From the NCBI RefSeq assembly GCF_001422735.1, contig NZ_LMLZ01000005.1:78950-133270 (forward strand): a stretch of DNA of 54,321 nucleotides, in the 5' to 3' direction. Shown piece by piece: positions 7,945 to 17,013 of this stretch. Both the position numbers and the translations under genes were made by a program. The notes beneath the pieces are model-generated. The model ran no database searches. It was given only the letters and a program-made list of their open reading frames with translations, and was not told the DNA's origin. How positions within the stretch are numbered: position 1 is the first letter of the stretch; the number at the start of each line of letters is the position of its first letter. The stretch is from Acidovorax sp. Leaf78. GTDB taxonomy: Bacteria; Pseudomonadota; Gammaproteobacteria; Burkholderiales; Burkholderiaceae_C.

Positions 7945-7950
7945 AAGCGC
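7910..7950. repeat. Short hairpin/direct-repeat element at the DUF2147 start
   Basis: Two GCTACC words (7910-7915, 7928-7933) flank AAAACAATAGCT. A hairpin with CGCTT/AAGCG arms (7933-7949) places the start ATG in its loop. The 11-mer AAAACAATAGC recurs at 12298-12308 inside the histidine kinase gene. Words of this kind are, from memory, common in Acidovorax genomes. Confidence 0.5.
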
Positions 7951-8004
7951 TCCGTGGCAAAAAGGCTGAAGATCCGCAGGGAACAGGGGTGGTGGTGGGG
8001 GAGA

Positions 8005-9801
8005 TCAGGCCAGGGCCAGGTCCGTGTCCATCAGCACCTTGCTGCCAGCGCGGGCGGTGCGCATCAGCGTCGCGGTCTCGGGGAAGAGCTTGGCGAAGTA
8101 GAAGCGGGCCGTCTGCAGCTTGGCGCCGTAGAAGGGGTCGGTGTTGCCGGCGGCGATCTCGCGCAGCGCGACCTGGGCCATGCGGGCGAACAGGTAACCG
8201 AACACCAGGTGGCCGGCCACGCGCAGGTAGTCCACGGCCGCGGCGCCCACTTCGTCGGGGTTCTGCATGCCCTTGAAGCCGATCTCGGTGGTGAACTTGG
8301 TCATCTGGTCGCCCAGCATGGCCACGGGGTTGATGAACTCGGCCATCTTCTCGTTCACGCCTTCTTCTTCCACCAGCTTGCCGATCAGCTTGCCCAGCTT
8401 CTTGAGCGTGGCGCCGTTGTTGCCCAGGATCTTGCGGCCCAGCAGGTCCAGCGACTGGATGGTGTTGGTGCCTTCGTAGATCATGTTGATGCGGTTGTCG
8501 CGCACGTACTGCTCCATGCCCCATTCCTTGATGAAGCCGTGGCCGCCGAAGACCTGCATGCACGCGTTGGTGCTGATGTGGCCGTTGTCGGTGATGAAGG
8601 CCTTCACGATGGGGGTGAGCAGCGCCACCATCTCTTCGGATTCGGCACGCACCTTTTCATCGGGGTGGCTGTGCACCTTGTCCAGCAGCAGCGTGCAGAA
8701 GATCTGCAGCGCGCGGCCGCCTTCGGCGTACGCCTTGGCCGTGAGCAGCATCTTGCGCACGTCGGGGTGCACGATGATGGGGTCGGCGTCCTTGTCCTTG
8801 GCCTTCACGCCCGACAGGCTGCGCATCTGGATGCGGTCCTTGGCGTAGGCCAGCGCGTTCTGGTAGGCCACTTCGGTCAGGCCCAGCGACTGGTTGCCCA
8901 CGCCCAGGCGGGCGGCGTTCATCATCACGAACATGGCGGCCAGGCCCTTGTTGGGCTGGCCCACCATGGTGCCGATGGCGCCGTCGATGGCGATCTGCGC
9001 GGTGGCGTTGCCGTGGATGCCCATCTTGTGCTCCAGGCCCGTGCAGTAGATGGGGTTGCGGTCGCCCAGCGAGCCGTCGGCATTGATGTTGAACTTGGGC
9101 ACGACGAACAGGCTGATGCCCTTGCTGCCTTTGGGCGCATCGGGCAGGCGGGCCAGCACCAGGTGCACGATGTTGGCGGTCATGTCGTGCTCGCCGGCGC
9201 TGATGAAGATCTTGTTGCCGGTGATCTTGTAGGTGCCGTCGGCCTGGGGTTCGGCCTTGGTGCGCAAGAGGCCCAGGTCGGTGCCGCAATGGGGTTCGGT
9301 CAGGCACATGGTGCCGGTCCACTCGCCGCTGGTCAGCTTGGGCAGGTAGATCTTCTTTTGCTCTTCGGTGCCGTGGGCGTGCAGGGCTTCGTACGCACCG
9401 TGCGACAGGCCGGGGTACATGGTCCAGGCCTGGTTGGCCGAGTTCATCATTTCGTACAGGCACTGGTTCAGCACGAAGGGCAGGCCCTGGCCGCCATAGG
9501 CGGGGTCGCACGACAGCGCCGCCCAGCCGCCTTCGACGTACTTGGCGTAAGCGTCCTTGAAGCCCGACGGGGGCTTGACCTCGTGCGTGGCCTTGTCGAG
9601 CACGCAGCCTTCGGTGTCGCCGCTGATGTTGAGCGGGAAGGTCACCTCGGCGGCGAACTTGCCGGCTTCTTCGATCACGGCGTTGATGGTGTCCACATCC
9701 ACCTCGGCATGGGGTGGCATTGCCTTGAATTCATCACTGACCTTGAGCACTTCGTGCATGACGAATTGCATGTCGCGCAGCGGCGGCGTGTAGATAGGCA
9801 T
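8005..9801 (-). CDS. Acyl-CoA dehydrogenase (FadE-like, long form)
   Basis: 598 aa FAD enzyme that would introduce the first double bond of beta-oxidation. The N-terminal, middle and C-terminal acyl-CoA dehydrogenase domains are present, with MCLTEPHCGTD in the middle domain. IYEGTNTIQSLDLLGRK carries the conserved C-terminal motif and is followed by about 150 residues of extra C-terminal domain. The length matches the 590-600 aa bacterial subgroup that includes B. subtilis FadE, not the 800-aa E. coli FadE. The start MPIYTPPLRD lies 5 nt after the TetR stop codon, so the two are co-transcribed. Confidence 0.93.
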   Translation of the reverse strand: MPIYTPPLRDMQFVMHEVLKVSDEFKAMPPHAEVDVDTINAVIEEAGKFAAEVTFPLNISGDTEGCVLDKATHEVKPPSGFKDAYAKYVEGGWAALSCDPAYGGQGLPFVLNQCLYEMMNSANQAWTMYPGLSHGAYEALHAHGTEEQKKIYLPKLTSGEWTGTMCLTEPHCGTDLGLLRTKAEPQADGTYKITGNKIFISAGEHDMTANIVHLVLARLPDAPKGSKGISLFVVPKFNINADGSLGDRNPIYCTGLEHKMGIHGNATAQIAIDGAIGTMVGQPNKGLAAMFVMMNAARLGVGNQSLGLTEVAYQNALAYAKDRIQMRSLSGVKAKDKDADPIIVHPDVRKMLLTAKAYAEGGRALQIFCTLLLDKVHSHPDEKVRAESEEMVALLTPIVKAFITDNGHISTNACMQVFGGHGFIKEWGMEQYVRDNRINMIYEGTNTIQSLDLLGRKILGNNGATLKKLGKLIGKLVEEEGVNEKMAEFINPVAMLGDQMTKFTTEIGFKGMQNPDEVGAAAVDYLRVAGHLVFGYLFARMAQVALREIAAGNTDPFYGAKLQTARFYFAKLFPETATLMRTARAGSKVLMDTDLALA

Positions 9802-9806
9802 GGGGT

Positions 9807-10559
9807 TTACTCCTTGGATGTGGTGGTTTGGTTGGAAACTTTGCGGCGCTTGGCGGCAGCAGGGGTGGCTGCAGGCGCCGCGGCGGCCGACGAAGGGGCC
9901 GGGGCGCTGCTGTAGCGCGCCAGGATGTTGTGAAAGCCCTGCACCGCCCGGCCCATGGAGCCGGGGGTCTGCAGGAAGCGCGCTTCGTAGTGCAGCGCAA
10001 GGATGAGGCCGTGGATCTCGAACAGCATCTGTTCTGCATCGGTATCCACACGCAATTCGCCCAGGCCCTTGCACTGCTCGATGGCGCGGCGCATGGCGGC
10101 GTGCCAGGTCAGCACCGAGCTGGCCAGCGCGTCGCGAACGGGGCCGGTGCGGTCGTCGAACTCGACCGCGCCGCTGATGTAGATGCAGCCCGAGTCGATT
10201 TCGATGGAGGTGCGCTTCATCCAGTTGTCGAACAGGGCCGACAGGCGCGCCACGCCGCGCTCGGCGGACATGGCGGGGTAGAAGACTTCCTGCTCGAACC
10301 GGGTGTGGTATTCGCGGATCACGGAGATCTGCAGCTCTTCGCGTGAGCCAAAATGGGCGAACACGCCGGACTTGCTCATGCCCGTGACGTCGGCCAGGGC
10401 CCCGATGGACAGGCCCTCCAGCCCGATGTGCGTGGCCAGGCCCAGCGCCGCCTCGACGATGGCCGCCTTGGTTTGCTGGCCCTTTTGCAGGGCACGGCCG
10501 GTGCTGCTGCGGGCGCGCGGGCTGCGGGTGGCCTGGCTGGATTCGGAGGTGGCGGGCAT
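9807..10559 (-). CDS. TetR/AcrR family regulator of the beta-oxidation operon
   Basis: 250 aa. The helix-turn-helix lies at about residues 28-75 (TKAAIVEAALGLATHIGLEG to GMSKSGVFAHFGSREEL). The C-terminal ligand domain contains a TetR_C-type segment with IDSGCIYISGAVEFDDRTG. The last 35 residues are Ala/Pro/Lys-rich and probably disordered. It is the first gene of the beta-oxidation operon and has a 14-bp palindrome 14 bases upstream of its start, so it likely represses itself and the fad genes until acyl-CoA binds. The ligand is inferred from context. Confidence 0.88.
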   Translation of the reverse strand: MPATSESSQATRSPRARSSTGRALQKGQQTKAAIVEAALGLATHIGLEGLSIGALADVTGMSKSGVFAHFGSREELQISVIREYHTRFEQEVFYPAMSAERGVARLSALFDNWMKRTSIEIDSGCIYISGAVEFDDRTGPVRDALASSVLTWHAAMRRAIEQCKGLGELRVDTDAEQMLFEIHGLILALHYEARFLQTPGSMGRAVQGFHNILARYSSAPAPSSAAAAPAATPAAAKRRKVSNQTTTSKE

Positions 10560-10572
10560 GCTGGCAAATAAA

Positions 10573-10586
10573 AACGAACGTTCGTT
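10573..10586. promoter_or_regulatory. Palindromic operator for the TetR regulator
   Basis: AACGAACGTTCGTT is a perfect 14-bp palindrome 14 nt upstream of the TetR start codon. Size, symmetry and placement are typical of TetR-family autoregulatory operators. No other copy was noticed in front of the neighbouring genes. Confidence 0.75.
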
Positions 10587-10664
10587 CTATTCTGCAGCAA
10601 TTTCAGGGCACCGCCAAAACCCCTGGAAAAAATAGGGAGGGGTACCCAAACGGGCGTTGCAGGG

Positions 10665-10688
10665 GCGCCACCCGCAAGGCGGGGGCGC
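10665..10688. other. GC-rich stem-loop downstream of slmA
   Basis: GCGCC-A-CCCGC pairs with GCGGG-GGCGC around the loop AAG, leaving one bulged A. It lies in the 284-nt gap between slmA and the TetR gene. There is no T-run, so if it terminates slmA it would not be as a classical intrinsic terminator. The rest of the gap shows nothing recognisable except the operator. Confidence 0.4.
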
Positions 10689-10843
10689 GCTGCCCTGCTC
10701 TTCTGCTCTGGACCATCGAGCCTTCTGACAGATCCTGTCGTTGGCTCGGCCGTTTGGCTGCCCAAGCCCTCGTGCTGGCATCGCCGCCGGCAGCGCCCGC
10801 CGCTTCACCCTGACAGCCGGGTAGCCAGGTAGCCGGGCCCGCT

Positions 10844-11506
10844 TTACAGGATGAGCGCCAGGCTGGCTTCTAGGTGCTCCGACGGCAGGCGCTTGAAGCC
10901 CGAGCGGGCGTAGCGCTGCAGGCGCCCCACGGCAAAGGCGGTGAGCACGCTGGCGGCCACCTGCGCATCCACCGTGGGCGTGGACGACCCTGCAGTCGTG
11001 GGCCGAAGGCACTGGCGCAGGGTGGATTCGATGCGGTCGAAGAACTGGTTCATGCGCTGCTGCAGGCGCTCATGCTCGAACACCAGGGCGTCGCCCACCA
11101 TCACGCGCACCATGCCAGGGTTGCGCTCGCCGAACTGCAGCAGCAGGCCGACGATGCGCGCCGCCTGGCGCGCGCCGACTTCGGGCGGCTGCTCGGTGTC
11201 GGGCACCTCGCGGCCGGTGATCTGCGTCACCAGGGTGAACACGGTCTGCTCGATGAAGTCGATGAGCCCCTCGAACATCTGCGCCTTGCTGGCGAAGTGG
11301 CGGTACAGCGCCGCCTCGCTCACCGACAGGCGGGCGGCCAGGGCGGCCGTGGTGATGCGCTCCGCACCCGGCTGCTCCAGCATGGCGGCCAGCGCCTGCA
11401 GGATCTGCACGCGGCGCTCGCCCGGCTTGGGGCGCTTGCGCGCCGCGGGGGCAGCCTCCGCATCGTCGGTGGAGACTGGCTCGGGCAGGGGCGAAAGTTC
11501 GGACAT
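10844..11506 (-). CDS. slmA: Nucleoid occlusion factor SlmA
   Basis: 220 aa TetR-fold protein. SlmA binds chromosomal sites and blocks FtsZ ring assembly over the nucleoid. The HTH lies at about residues 32-80 (RRVQILQALAAMLEQ to SEAALYRHFASKAQMFEGL), followed by IDFIEQTVFTLV and NPGMVRVMVGDALVFEHERLQQR, which are characteristic SlmA segments. It is about 20 residues longer than E. coli SlmA because of a charged N-terminal tail. It lies on the same strand as argB and the two-component genes. A generic TetR assignment is the only real alternative. Confidence 0.85.
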   Translation of the reverse strand: MSELSPLPEPVSTDDAEAAPAARKRPKPGERRVQILQALAAMLEQPGAERITTAALAARLSVSEAALYRHFASKAQMFEGLIDFIEQTVFTLVTQITGREVPDTEQPPEVGARQAARIVGLLLQFGERNPGMVRVMVGDALVFEHERLQQRMNQFFDRIESTLRQCLRPTTAGSSTPTVDAQVAASVLTAFAVGRLQRYARSGFKRLPSEHLEASLALIL

Positions 11507-11677
11507 GCAGGGCAGGCGCTCAGGTAGGGCCCTGCGTCACCAGCCGCCATGCCGTGGCATGGGCGGGTGGGCAGCAGGACAGGGATCCACAGGGCTTGTG
11601 CAAGCGTCGAGGCAGTGGTGCCGCCCCCAATGGCGCCAGCGAGTGCCGGCGCCATGTTTGCACAAGTCAATCTTGTA

Positions 11678-11694
11678 TGTAAATGATTCTCGCA
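11678..11694. promoter_or_regulatory. Possible Fur-like site upstream of slmA
   Basis: TGTAAATGATTCTCGCA resembles half of a Fur box (AATGATTCTC) within an AT-richer patch. An inverted pair CTTGTGCAA/TTGCACAAG lies just to its left in the same 220-nt gap. No iron gene is next to it, so the assignment is weak. Confidence 0.25.
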
Positions 11695-11726
11695 CAGGGC
11701 TTTGCACCCCGGACTGCCCGCCGTGG

Positions 11727-13232
11727 CTACAGCGGGAACACCACCGCGACGAGCAGTCCGTGGCCTTGCGCACCCGTGCCCAGCGTGAGGGAGGCCCGGT
11801 GCACGCGGGCGATCTCGTCCGCAATGGCCAGCCCCAGGCCCGTGCCCTCCCCCACCGTGCCTGGCACGCGGTAAAAGCGCTGCATGACGCGGGCACGCTC
11901 GACCTCGGGCACGCCGGGGCCGTCGTCCTCGACCTCCAGGAACACGCGGGGCGGCCCCGTGCGCCCCTGGCGCATGCCGCAGCGGATGGTGACGATGCCG
12001 CCTGCCGGCGTGTACTTGATGGCGTTGTCCACCAGGTTGGACAGCAGCTCGCGCAGCAGCCAGCCGTGGCCGGTGACGTGCACCGGCTGCACCTCCAGGC
12101 CCAGGTCCAGGCCCTTGCCGGTGGCGGGGTCGAGAAAGGTCTCGAGCAGGGTTTCGCACAGGTCTTTCAGGTCCACCCGCTGCGTCTGCTGGGCGTCCAG
12201 GCTGCGCGCATCGGCCCGCGACAGGGCGAGCAGCTGGTGCGCCAGCTGCGAGGTGCGGCGCGTGGCGTTGCGCAGCTTCTCGATCTGGTCTACTCCTAAA
12301 ACAATAGCACCTTGCGCCCGCCCATCGTGCGGTAGCGCCGTTTTCCCATCCAAATCCGGCAGCGAGACGCGCGGCGGTGCCGCCGCCTTGGCCATCATGG
12401 CCCACGCCTCCACCTGGGCCTGCAGGCCGGCCAGGGGCGTGCGCAGCTGGTGCGCCGCGTCGGCCACGAAGCGGCGCTGCCCTTCGGCCTGGGCATTGAC
12501 CAGCGCGAACAGCCGGTTGAGCGAGTGCACGAGCGGGCGCACTTCGGCCGGGGACGCGGCTTCGTCGATGGGGCTCAGGTCGCGGGGGGAGCGGTCCTCC
12601 ACCGCTTCGGCCAGGTCCACCAGCGGCTTGAAGGCGCGGCCCACGGCCCAGTGGATAGCCAGCGCCGCCGCGGCCACCAGCACCAGGTTGGGCAGCAGCA
12701 CGCGCAGCAGCAGTTGCTGGGCCCACTGCTGGCGGGGGTCGGAGCCGTCGGCCAGGGCCACCACCAGCTCGCCCGCGCCGGTGCGCCCGCGCTGCACGGC
12801 CACGCGGTAGGTCACGCCGCCGAACTCCACGCTGTGGAACTCGGGCGCCTGCGTGGTGGGCACGGCGCTGTGCACCCAGTCGTCGCCCAGCAAAAGCTTG
12901 CCCGACGGGTCGCGCACGCTGTAGCCCGAGAAGCCGGCGTTCTGGCGCAGGAAGTCTTCCACCGGCGGCGCGAGCAGCAGCAGGGGCGGTTCGTTGTCGC
13001 GGATGGCCGGGGCCAGCACCGAGTCGGACAGCGCGGGCAGCAGGCGCAGCAGGCGCTGGTCGTGCCGGTTGGCGGCATCGTCGGCCGACCGGTAGTCCAG
13101 CCACACGCCGACCATGGCCAGCAGGCACAGCGGCAGCACCAGCAGCAGCAGCAGCCGGTTGCGCAGGTCCGAGGTCATGGCGCGCAGGCCGGGCCGCTGC
13201 AAAGGGGTGGACCGGGGTGGTGTCGGCGTCAT
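11727..13232 (-). CDS. Sensor histidine kinase (TctE-like)
   Basis: 501 aa inner-membrane kinase. TM1 is at about residues 25-43, followed by a periplasmic sensor domain to about 175, TM2 near 180-198 and a HAMP-like linker. The H-box DAAHQLRTPL has the phosphoacceptor His near residue 261. The N box (ELLSNLVDNAIKYTP), G1 (DDGPGVP) and G2 (GEGTGLGLAI) are intact. Between the H-box helix and the second dimerisation helix is an unusual stretch (AAPPRVSLPDLDGKTALPHD to AIVLGVDQ) that seems longer than usual. It pairs with the response regulator upstream (85-nt gap). The stimulus is unknown; TctE relatives sense tricarboxylates, but no tctCBA genes are here. Confidence 0.9.
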   Translation of the reverse strand: MTPTPPRSTPLQRPGLRAMTSDLRNRLLLLLVLPLCLLAMVGVWLDYRSADDAANRHDQRLLRLLPALSDSVLAPAIRDNEPPLLLLAPPVEDFLRQNAGFSGYSVRDPSGKLLLGDDWVHSAVPTTQAPEFHSVEFGGVTYRVAVQRGRTGAGELVVALADGSDPRQQWAQQLLLRVLLPNLVLVAAAALAIHWAVGRAFKPLVDLAEAVEDRSPRDLSPIDEAASPAEVRPLVHSLNRLFALVNAQAEGQRRFVADAAHQLRTPLAGLQAQVEAWAMMAKAAAPPRVSLPDLDGKTALPHDGRAQGAIVLGVDQIEKLRNATRRTSQLAHQLLALSRADARSLDAQQTQRVDLKDLCETLLETFLDPATGKGLDLGLEVQPVHVTGHGWLLRELLSNLVDNAIKYTPAGGIVTIRCGMRQGRTGPPRVFLEVEDDGPGVPEVERARVMQRFYRVPGTVGEGTGLGLAIADEIARVHRASLTLGTGAQGHGLLVAVVFPL

Positions 13233-13249
13233 GGCGGGAGCAGACGGCA

Positions 13250-13288
13250 GATGGACGGGCTGGCAGGCTGGCCGATGGACGGACTGGC
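13250..13288. repeat. 15-bp imperfect direct repeat between regulator and kinase genes
   Basis: GATGGACGGGCTGGC (13250-13264) recurs at 13274-13288 with one change, a period of 24 nt. It lies in the 85-nt spacer of the two-component operon. Confidence 0.7.
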
Positions 13289-13317
13289 CGTGGGTCTGGT
13301 GGGCCGACGGGGGCCGG

Positions 13318-14010
<693 letters not shown>

Positions 14011-14067
14011 GCCTGCGCTCCCTGGTGGCCCACCGGAAGATGACCGCCGCCCGGCATCATCGTGGCC

Positions 14068-14958
14068 TCAGTGCGAGCGGATCATCGTGCCGTAGGCCTG
14101 ATCCGTGAGGATCTCCAGCAGCATGGCATGGGGGACCCGGCCGTCGATGATGTGCACGGCGTGCACGCCGGCCTTGGCGGCATCCAGCGCGCCGGCGATC
14201 TTGGGCAGCATGCCGCCCGAGATGGTGCCGTCCGCGAACAGCGCGTCGATCTCGCGCGCCGTGAGGTCGGTCAGCAGGTTGCCCTGCTTGTCCAGCACGC
14301 CGGGCGTGTTGGTCAGGAGCATGAGCTTTTCAGCCTGCAGCACGGTGGCGAGCTTGCTGGCCACCACGTCGGCGTTGATGTTGTAGCTCTCGTTGTTCTC
14401 GCCGAAGCCGATGGGGCTGATGACGGGGATGAACGCGTCGTCCTGCAGCGCCTTGACCACGCTGGGGTCGATGGAGACGATGTCCCCCACCTGGCCCACG
14501 TCGTGCTCGATGGCGGGGTTCTTGTTGTCCACCATCTTGAGTTTTTGCGCGCGGATCATGCCGCCGTCGCGCCCGGTCAGGCCCACGGCCTTGCCGCCGG
14601 CCTGGTTGATCAGGCCCACGATGTCCTGCTGCACCTCGCCGGCCAGCACCCACTCGACCACTTCCATGGTCTCGGCATCGGTCACGCGCATGCCCTGGAT
14701 GAACTCGCCCTTTTTGCCCAGGCGGTTCAGGGCCGTCTCGATCTGCGGGCCGCCGCCGTGCACGACCACGGGGTTCATGCCCACGAGCTTGAGCAGCACC
14801 ACGTCTTCGGCGAAGTCCGCCTGCAGGGCCGGGTCGGTCATGGCGTTGCCGCCGTACTTGATGACCATGGTCTTGCCATGGAACTTGCGGATGTAAGGCA
14901 GCGCCTGGGCCAGGATTTCAGCCTTGTCGCGTGGAGCAATCGAAAGAAGGTCGGTCAT
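14068..14958 (-). CDS. argB: Acetylglutamate kinase
   Basis: 296 aa, normal family length. It phosphorylates N-acetylglutamate in arginine biosynthesis (second step). KYGGNAM near residue 35, [10 protein letters not shown], the substrate-binding [11 protein letters not shown] and the ATP-binding [10 protein letters not shown] are all present, along with ISGGMLPKI near the C-terminus. The start [11 protein letters not shown] was chosen over an ATG 51 nt upstream because family members begin here. Confidence 0.97.
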   Translation of the reverse strand: MTDLLSIAPRDKAEILAQALPYIRKFHGKTMVIKYGGNAMTDPALQADFAEDVVLLKLVGMNPVVVHGGGPQIETALNRLGKKGEFIQGMRVTDAETMEVVEWVLAGEVQQDIVGLINQAGGKAVGLTGRDGGMIRAQKLKMVDNKNPAIEHDVGQVGDIVSIDPSVVKALQDDAFIPVISPIGFGENNESYNINADVVASKLATVLQAEKLMLLTNTPGVLDKQGNLLTDLTAREIDALFADGTISGGMLPKIAGALDAAKAGVHAVHIIDGRVPHAMLLEILTDQAYGTMIRSH

Positions 14959-15047
14959 GGAGGCGTGCCATCCGCAAGAAGAAAATGTGAAGCGCAAATT
15001 GTGCCGCATTCGCGGCGCGGCCCGCTACCGCAGTGCGTGCACCGGTC

Positions 15048-16151
15048 TCAGTGCCGCAGCCAGTGCGGCACCTTGAAGCGCACGATGGCCATGTAGGCCA
15101 TCACATAGCTGATCACGAACAGGCCGCAAAACGCCATGAGCAGCGGTGTATTGCTCCAGAACAGCACGGCCGGCACCACGGTCAGCAGGGTGAAGCCCCA
15201 CAGGTAGGGCGATGTGCGGTTGTTGCGCATGAGCATGCGGCGGGACTCGTCGTCATGGAACACGCCGCGCACGATGCGCCGGTAGATCAGCTGGTGAAAG
15301 TGCAACGCATCGGCCACCCCGGGCGAAACGCCCCGGACCGCCTTGCGGTAGATGGAAAACACCGTCTCCCACACCGGGTAGATCAGCAGCAGCATGGGGA
15401 ACCAGGGGGACACATCGGCATTGCGCTGCACCAGCGAAATGCTGGCCAGCGCAATCACCACGCCCCACACGTACGCCCCGCCGTCTCCGGCGAACACCAT
15501 GCCGCGCGGGTAGTTCCACACCAGGAACCCGCCCGTGGCGGCCGCGGTGGACACCAGCAGCGCCGCCAGGGCGCGGTCGCCCACCTGCAAGGCGACGTGC
15601 GCCAGCGCCAGGCACACGATGAGCGCCACCATGCCCGCCAGGCCGTTGTAGCCGTCGATGATGTTGAAGGCGTGGGGCAGGCCTGCGACGGCGAGCACCA
15701 CGATGCACCAGCCGATCCAGGGAGCCATGGCCATCCAGCCATCGAGCCACGGCCAGCCCACGCGGGGCAGTGTCAAATCCAGCAGAAAGATGGCCAGCAC
15801 ACCGGATGCACCGGTCAGGGCCAGCCTGTAGCGCACCGACAGCCGTTGCGTCATGTCTTCGGCAATGCCGCCCAGCGCAGCCGGCAGCAGTGTCAACAGC
15901 CAGGCGCCGACCCAACTGCCCAGCCGCAGCGAGCCAGGGTCGCCCCAGCCCAGCGACTGCCACACGCCCAGCCCCCAGCTGACGACCATACCGATCAGCA
16001 GCGCAGCGCCGCCGATGCGGGGCACGTCACCCAGATGAAACCGCTGCGGCATGCCCTCGCCATAGACGAGCGCGTGTTCATTCCCCCATCGAACGATGAG
16101 CCCTGCAGCCAGCGCCGCCACCAGAAAACCGACTACAGACAACCAAATCAT
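15048..16151 (-). CDS. MraY/WecA-family polyprenyl-phosphate sugar-1-phosphate transferase
   Basis: 367 aa with about ten membrane helices. It would start O-polysaccharide synthesis by moving a sugar-1-phosphate (GlcNAc-1-P in WecA) from UDP-sugar to undecaprenyl phosphate. Diagnostic motifs are AFNIIDGYNGLAG, FAGDGGAYVWG and the histidine motif ALHFHQLIYRR. The start overlaps the stop of the upstream glycosyltransferase as ATGA, implying translational coupling. Its partnership with an ABC-exported glycan (Wzm/Wzt, 10 kb away) fits, since that pathway needs a WecA-type primer. The exact sugar is not determined. Confidence 0.92.
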   Translation of the reverse strand: MIWLSVVGFLVAALAAGLIVRWGNEHALVYGEGMPQRFHLGDVPRIGGAALLIGMVVSWGLGVWQSLGWGDPGSLRLGSWVGAWLLTLLPAALGGIAEDMTQRLSVRYRLALTGASGVLAIFLLDLTLPRVGWPWLDGWMAMAPWIGWCIVVLAVAGLPHAFNIIDGYNGLAGMVALIVCLALAHVALQVGDRALAALLVSTAAATGGFLVWNYPRGMVFAGDGGAYVWGVVIALASISLVQRNADVSPWFPMLLLIYPVWETVFSIYRKAVRGVSPGVADALHFHQLIYRRIVRGVFHDDESRRMLMRNNRTSPYLWGFTLLTVVPAVLFWSNTPLLMAFCGLFVISYVMAYMAIVRFKVPHWLRH

Positions 16152-16933
16152 GGGGTGCCGATGGTACCTTTGATACCTGAGGCCCCAGTTAGCAACTGTT
16201 GCGCCTGCCGATACACGGGCGACATCCACAGCCGAAACAGGCTGCGAACGTGCCAGGCCAGGTGGTCGAGCCGGCGGCCGCTGGCCCGCTGGCCCGCATG
16301 CACGATCTCCACCGGCGCCTTGATCAGTGCCCCCCCGGCCAGCCGGAGCCTGAGGCAAAAGTCCACGTCTTCGCAGTACATGAAGTAGCGCTCGTCAAAG
16401 CCGGCCAGCTCCCGCCAGACAGATGTCGGCAGCAGAAGACATGCCGCGTTGACCCAATCGACGCGCTGCTCCGTGCGGCCCAGCAAACGCCGGCGCAACA
16501 GCGTCCAGGGGGACGGTAGTTCGCGCTCGCTATCCTGCACACGGCCGCTCTCGTTGACCTGGATGGGGTAAGCGCAGCCTGAGGCGTGCCCGGCCAGGGC
16601 GTTGACCAGGGGCACAAACGGGTCGTCGCCCAGCACCACATCCGGGTTGAGTACGCAAACAAACGCTTCCTGGGCCGATGCCAGCGCCTGGTTGTGGTTG
16701 GCGCCAAAACCTACGGGCACCTCGTTGCGAATGATGTCCAGCGAAAAAGGCCATCGCCCTGACGGCCATTGCGGCTCTGCCTCGGGCACATTGAGTGTGA
16801 GCACCACCCTCGACACCACCGGGGAATTCAGGCGGGCCAGGGCCTCCAGCAATGCCTGAATCTGAACCCCATGGGCATGGCTGACGATGGACACGACGAC
16901 GGTGGGTGAAGGGCGGGGAGCAATCAGTGGCAC
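16148..16933 (-). CDS. Family 2 glycosyltransferase
   Basis: 261 aa with a GT-A fold: VVVSIVSHAHG at the N-terminus, GFGANHNQALASA, then VLNPDVVLGDD in place of the DXD site, and FDERYFMYCEDVDFCLRLR, which is typical of rhamnosyltransferase-type GT2 enzymes. I chose a GTG start at 16933 because the ATG options upstream would run into the divergent gene's leader and add non-homologous sequence. Its stop overlaps the next gene (ATGA). It probably adds an early O-polysaccharide sugar, possibly rhamnose. Confidence 0.85.
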   Translation of the reverse strand: MPLIAPRPSPTVVVSIVSHAHGVQIQALLEALARLNSPVVSRVVLTLNVPEAEPQWPSGRWPFSLDIIRNEVPVGFGANHNQALASAQEAFVCVLNPDVVLGDDPFVPLVNALAGHASGCAYPIQVNESGRVQDSERELPSPWTLLRRRLLGRTEQRVDWVNAACLLLPTSVWRELAGFDERYFMYCEDVDFCLRLRLAGGALIKAPVEIVHAGQRASGRRLDHLAWHVRSLFRLWMSPVYRQAQQLLTGASGIKGTIGTP

Positions 16934-17013
16934 CCCGGTATTGTCGTTCGGATAGCCACACAGTTGTAACAATCTCCCGGGGGTGCCCTGGCAAGCCCCG
17001 TCATAATTCCGGG

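Noticed and set aside
3228..9915. Several long plus-strand open frames opposite the beta-oxidation genes
   Set aside because: They are His/Gly/Arg-rich shadows of well-supported minus-strand enzymes; high GC content removes stop codons.
10844..11506. Generic drug-resistance TetR repressor
   Set aside because: The SlmA-type C-terminal segments and location beside argB fit SlmA better.
16934..17013. Promoter pair for the divergent glycosyltransferase and fusion genes
   Set aside because: TTGTAA and CATAAT words are present but 32 nt apart, too far for a sigma-70 promoter; I could not support a specific site.
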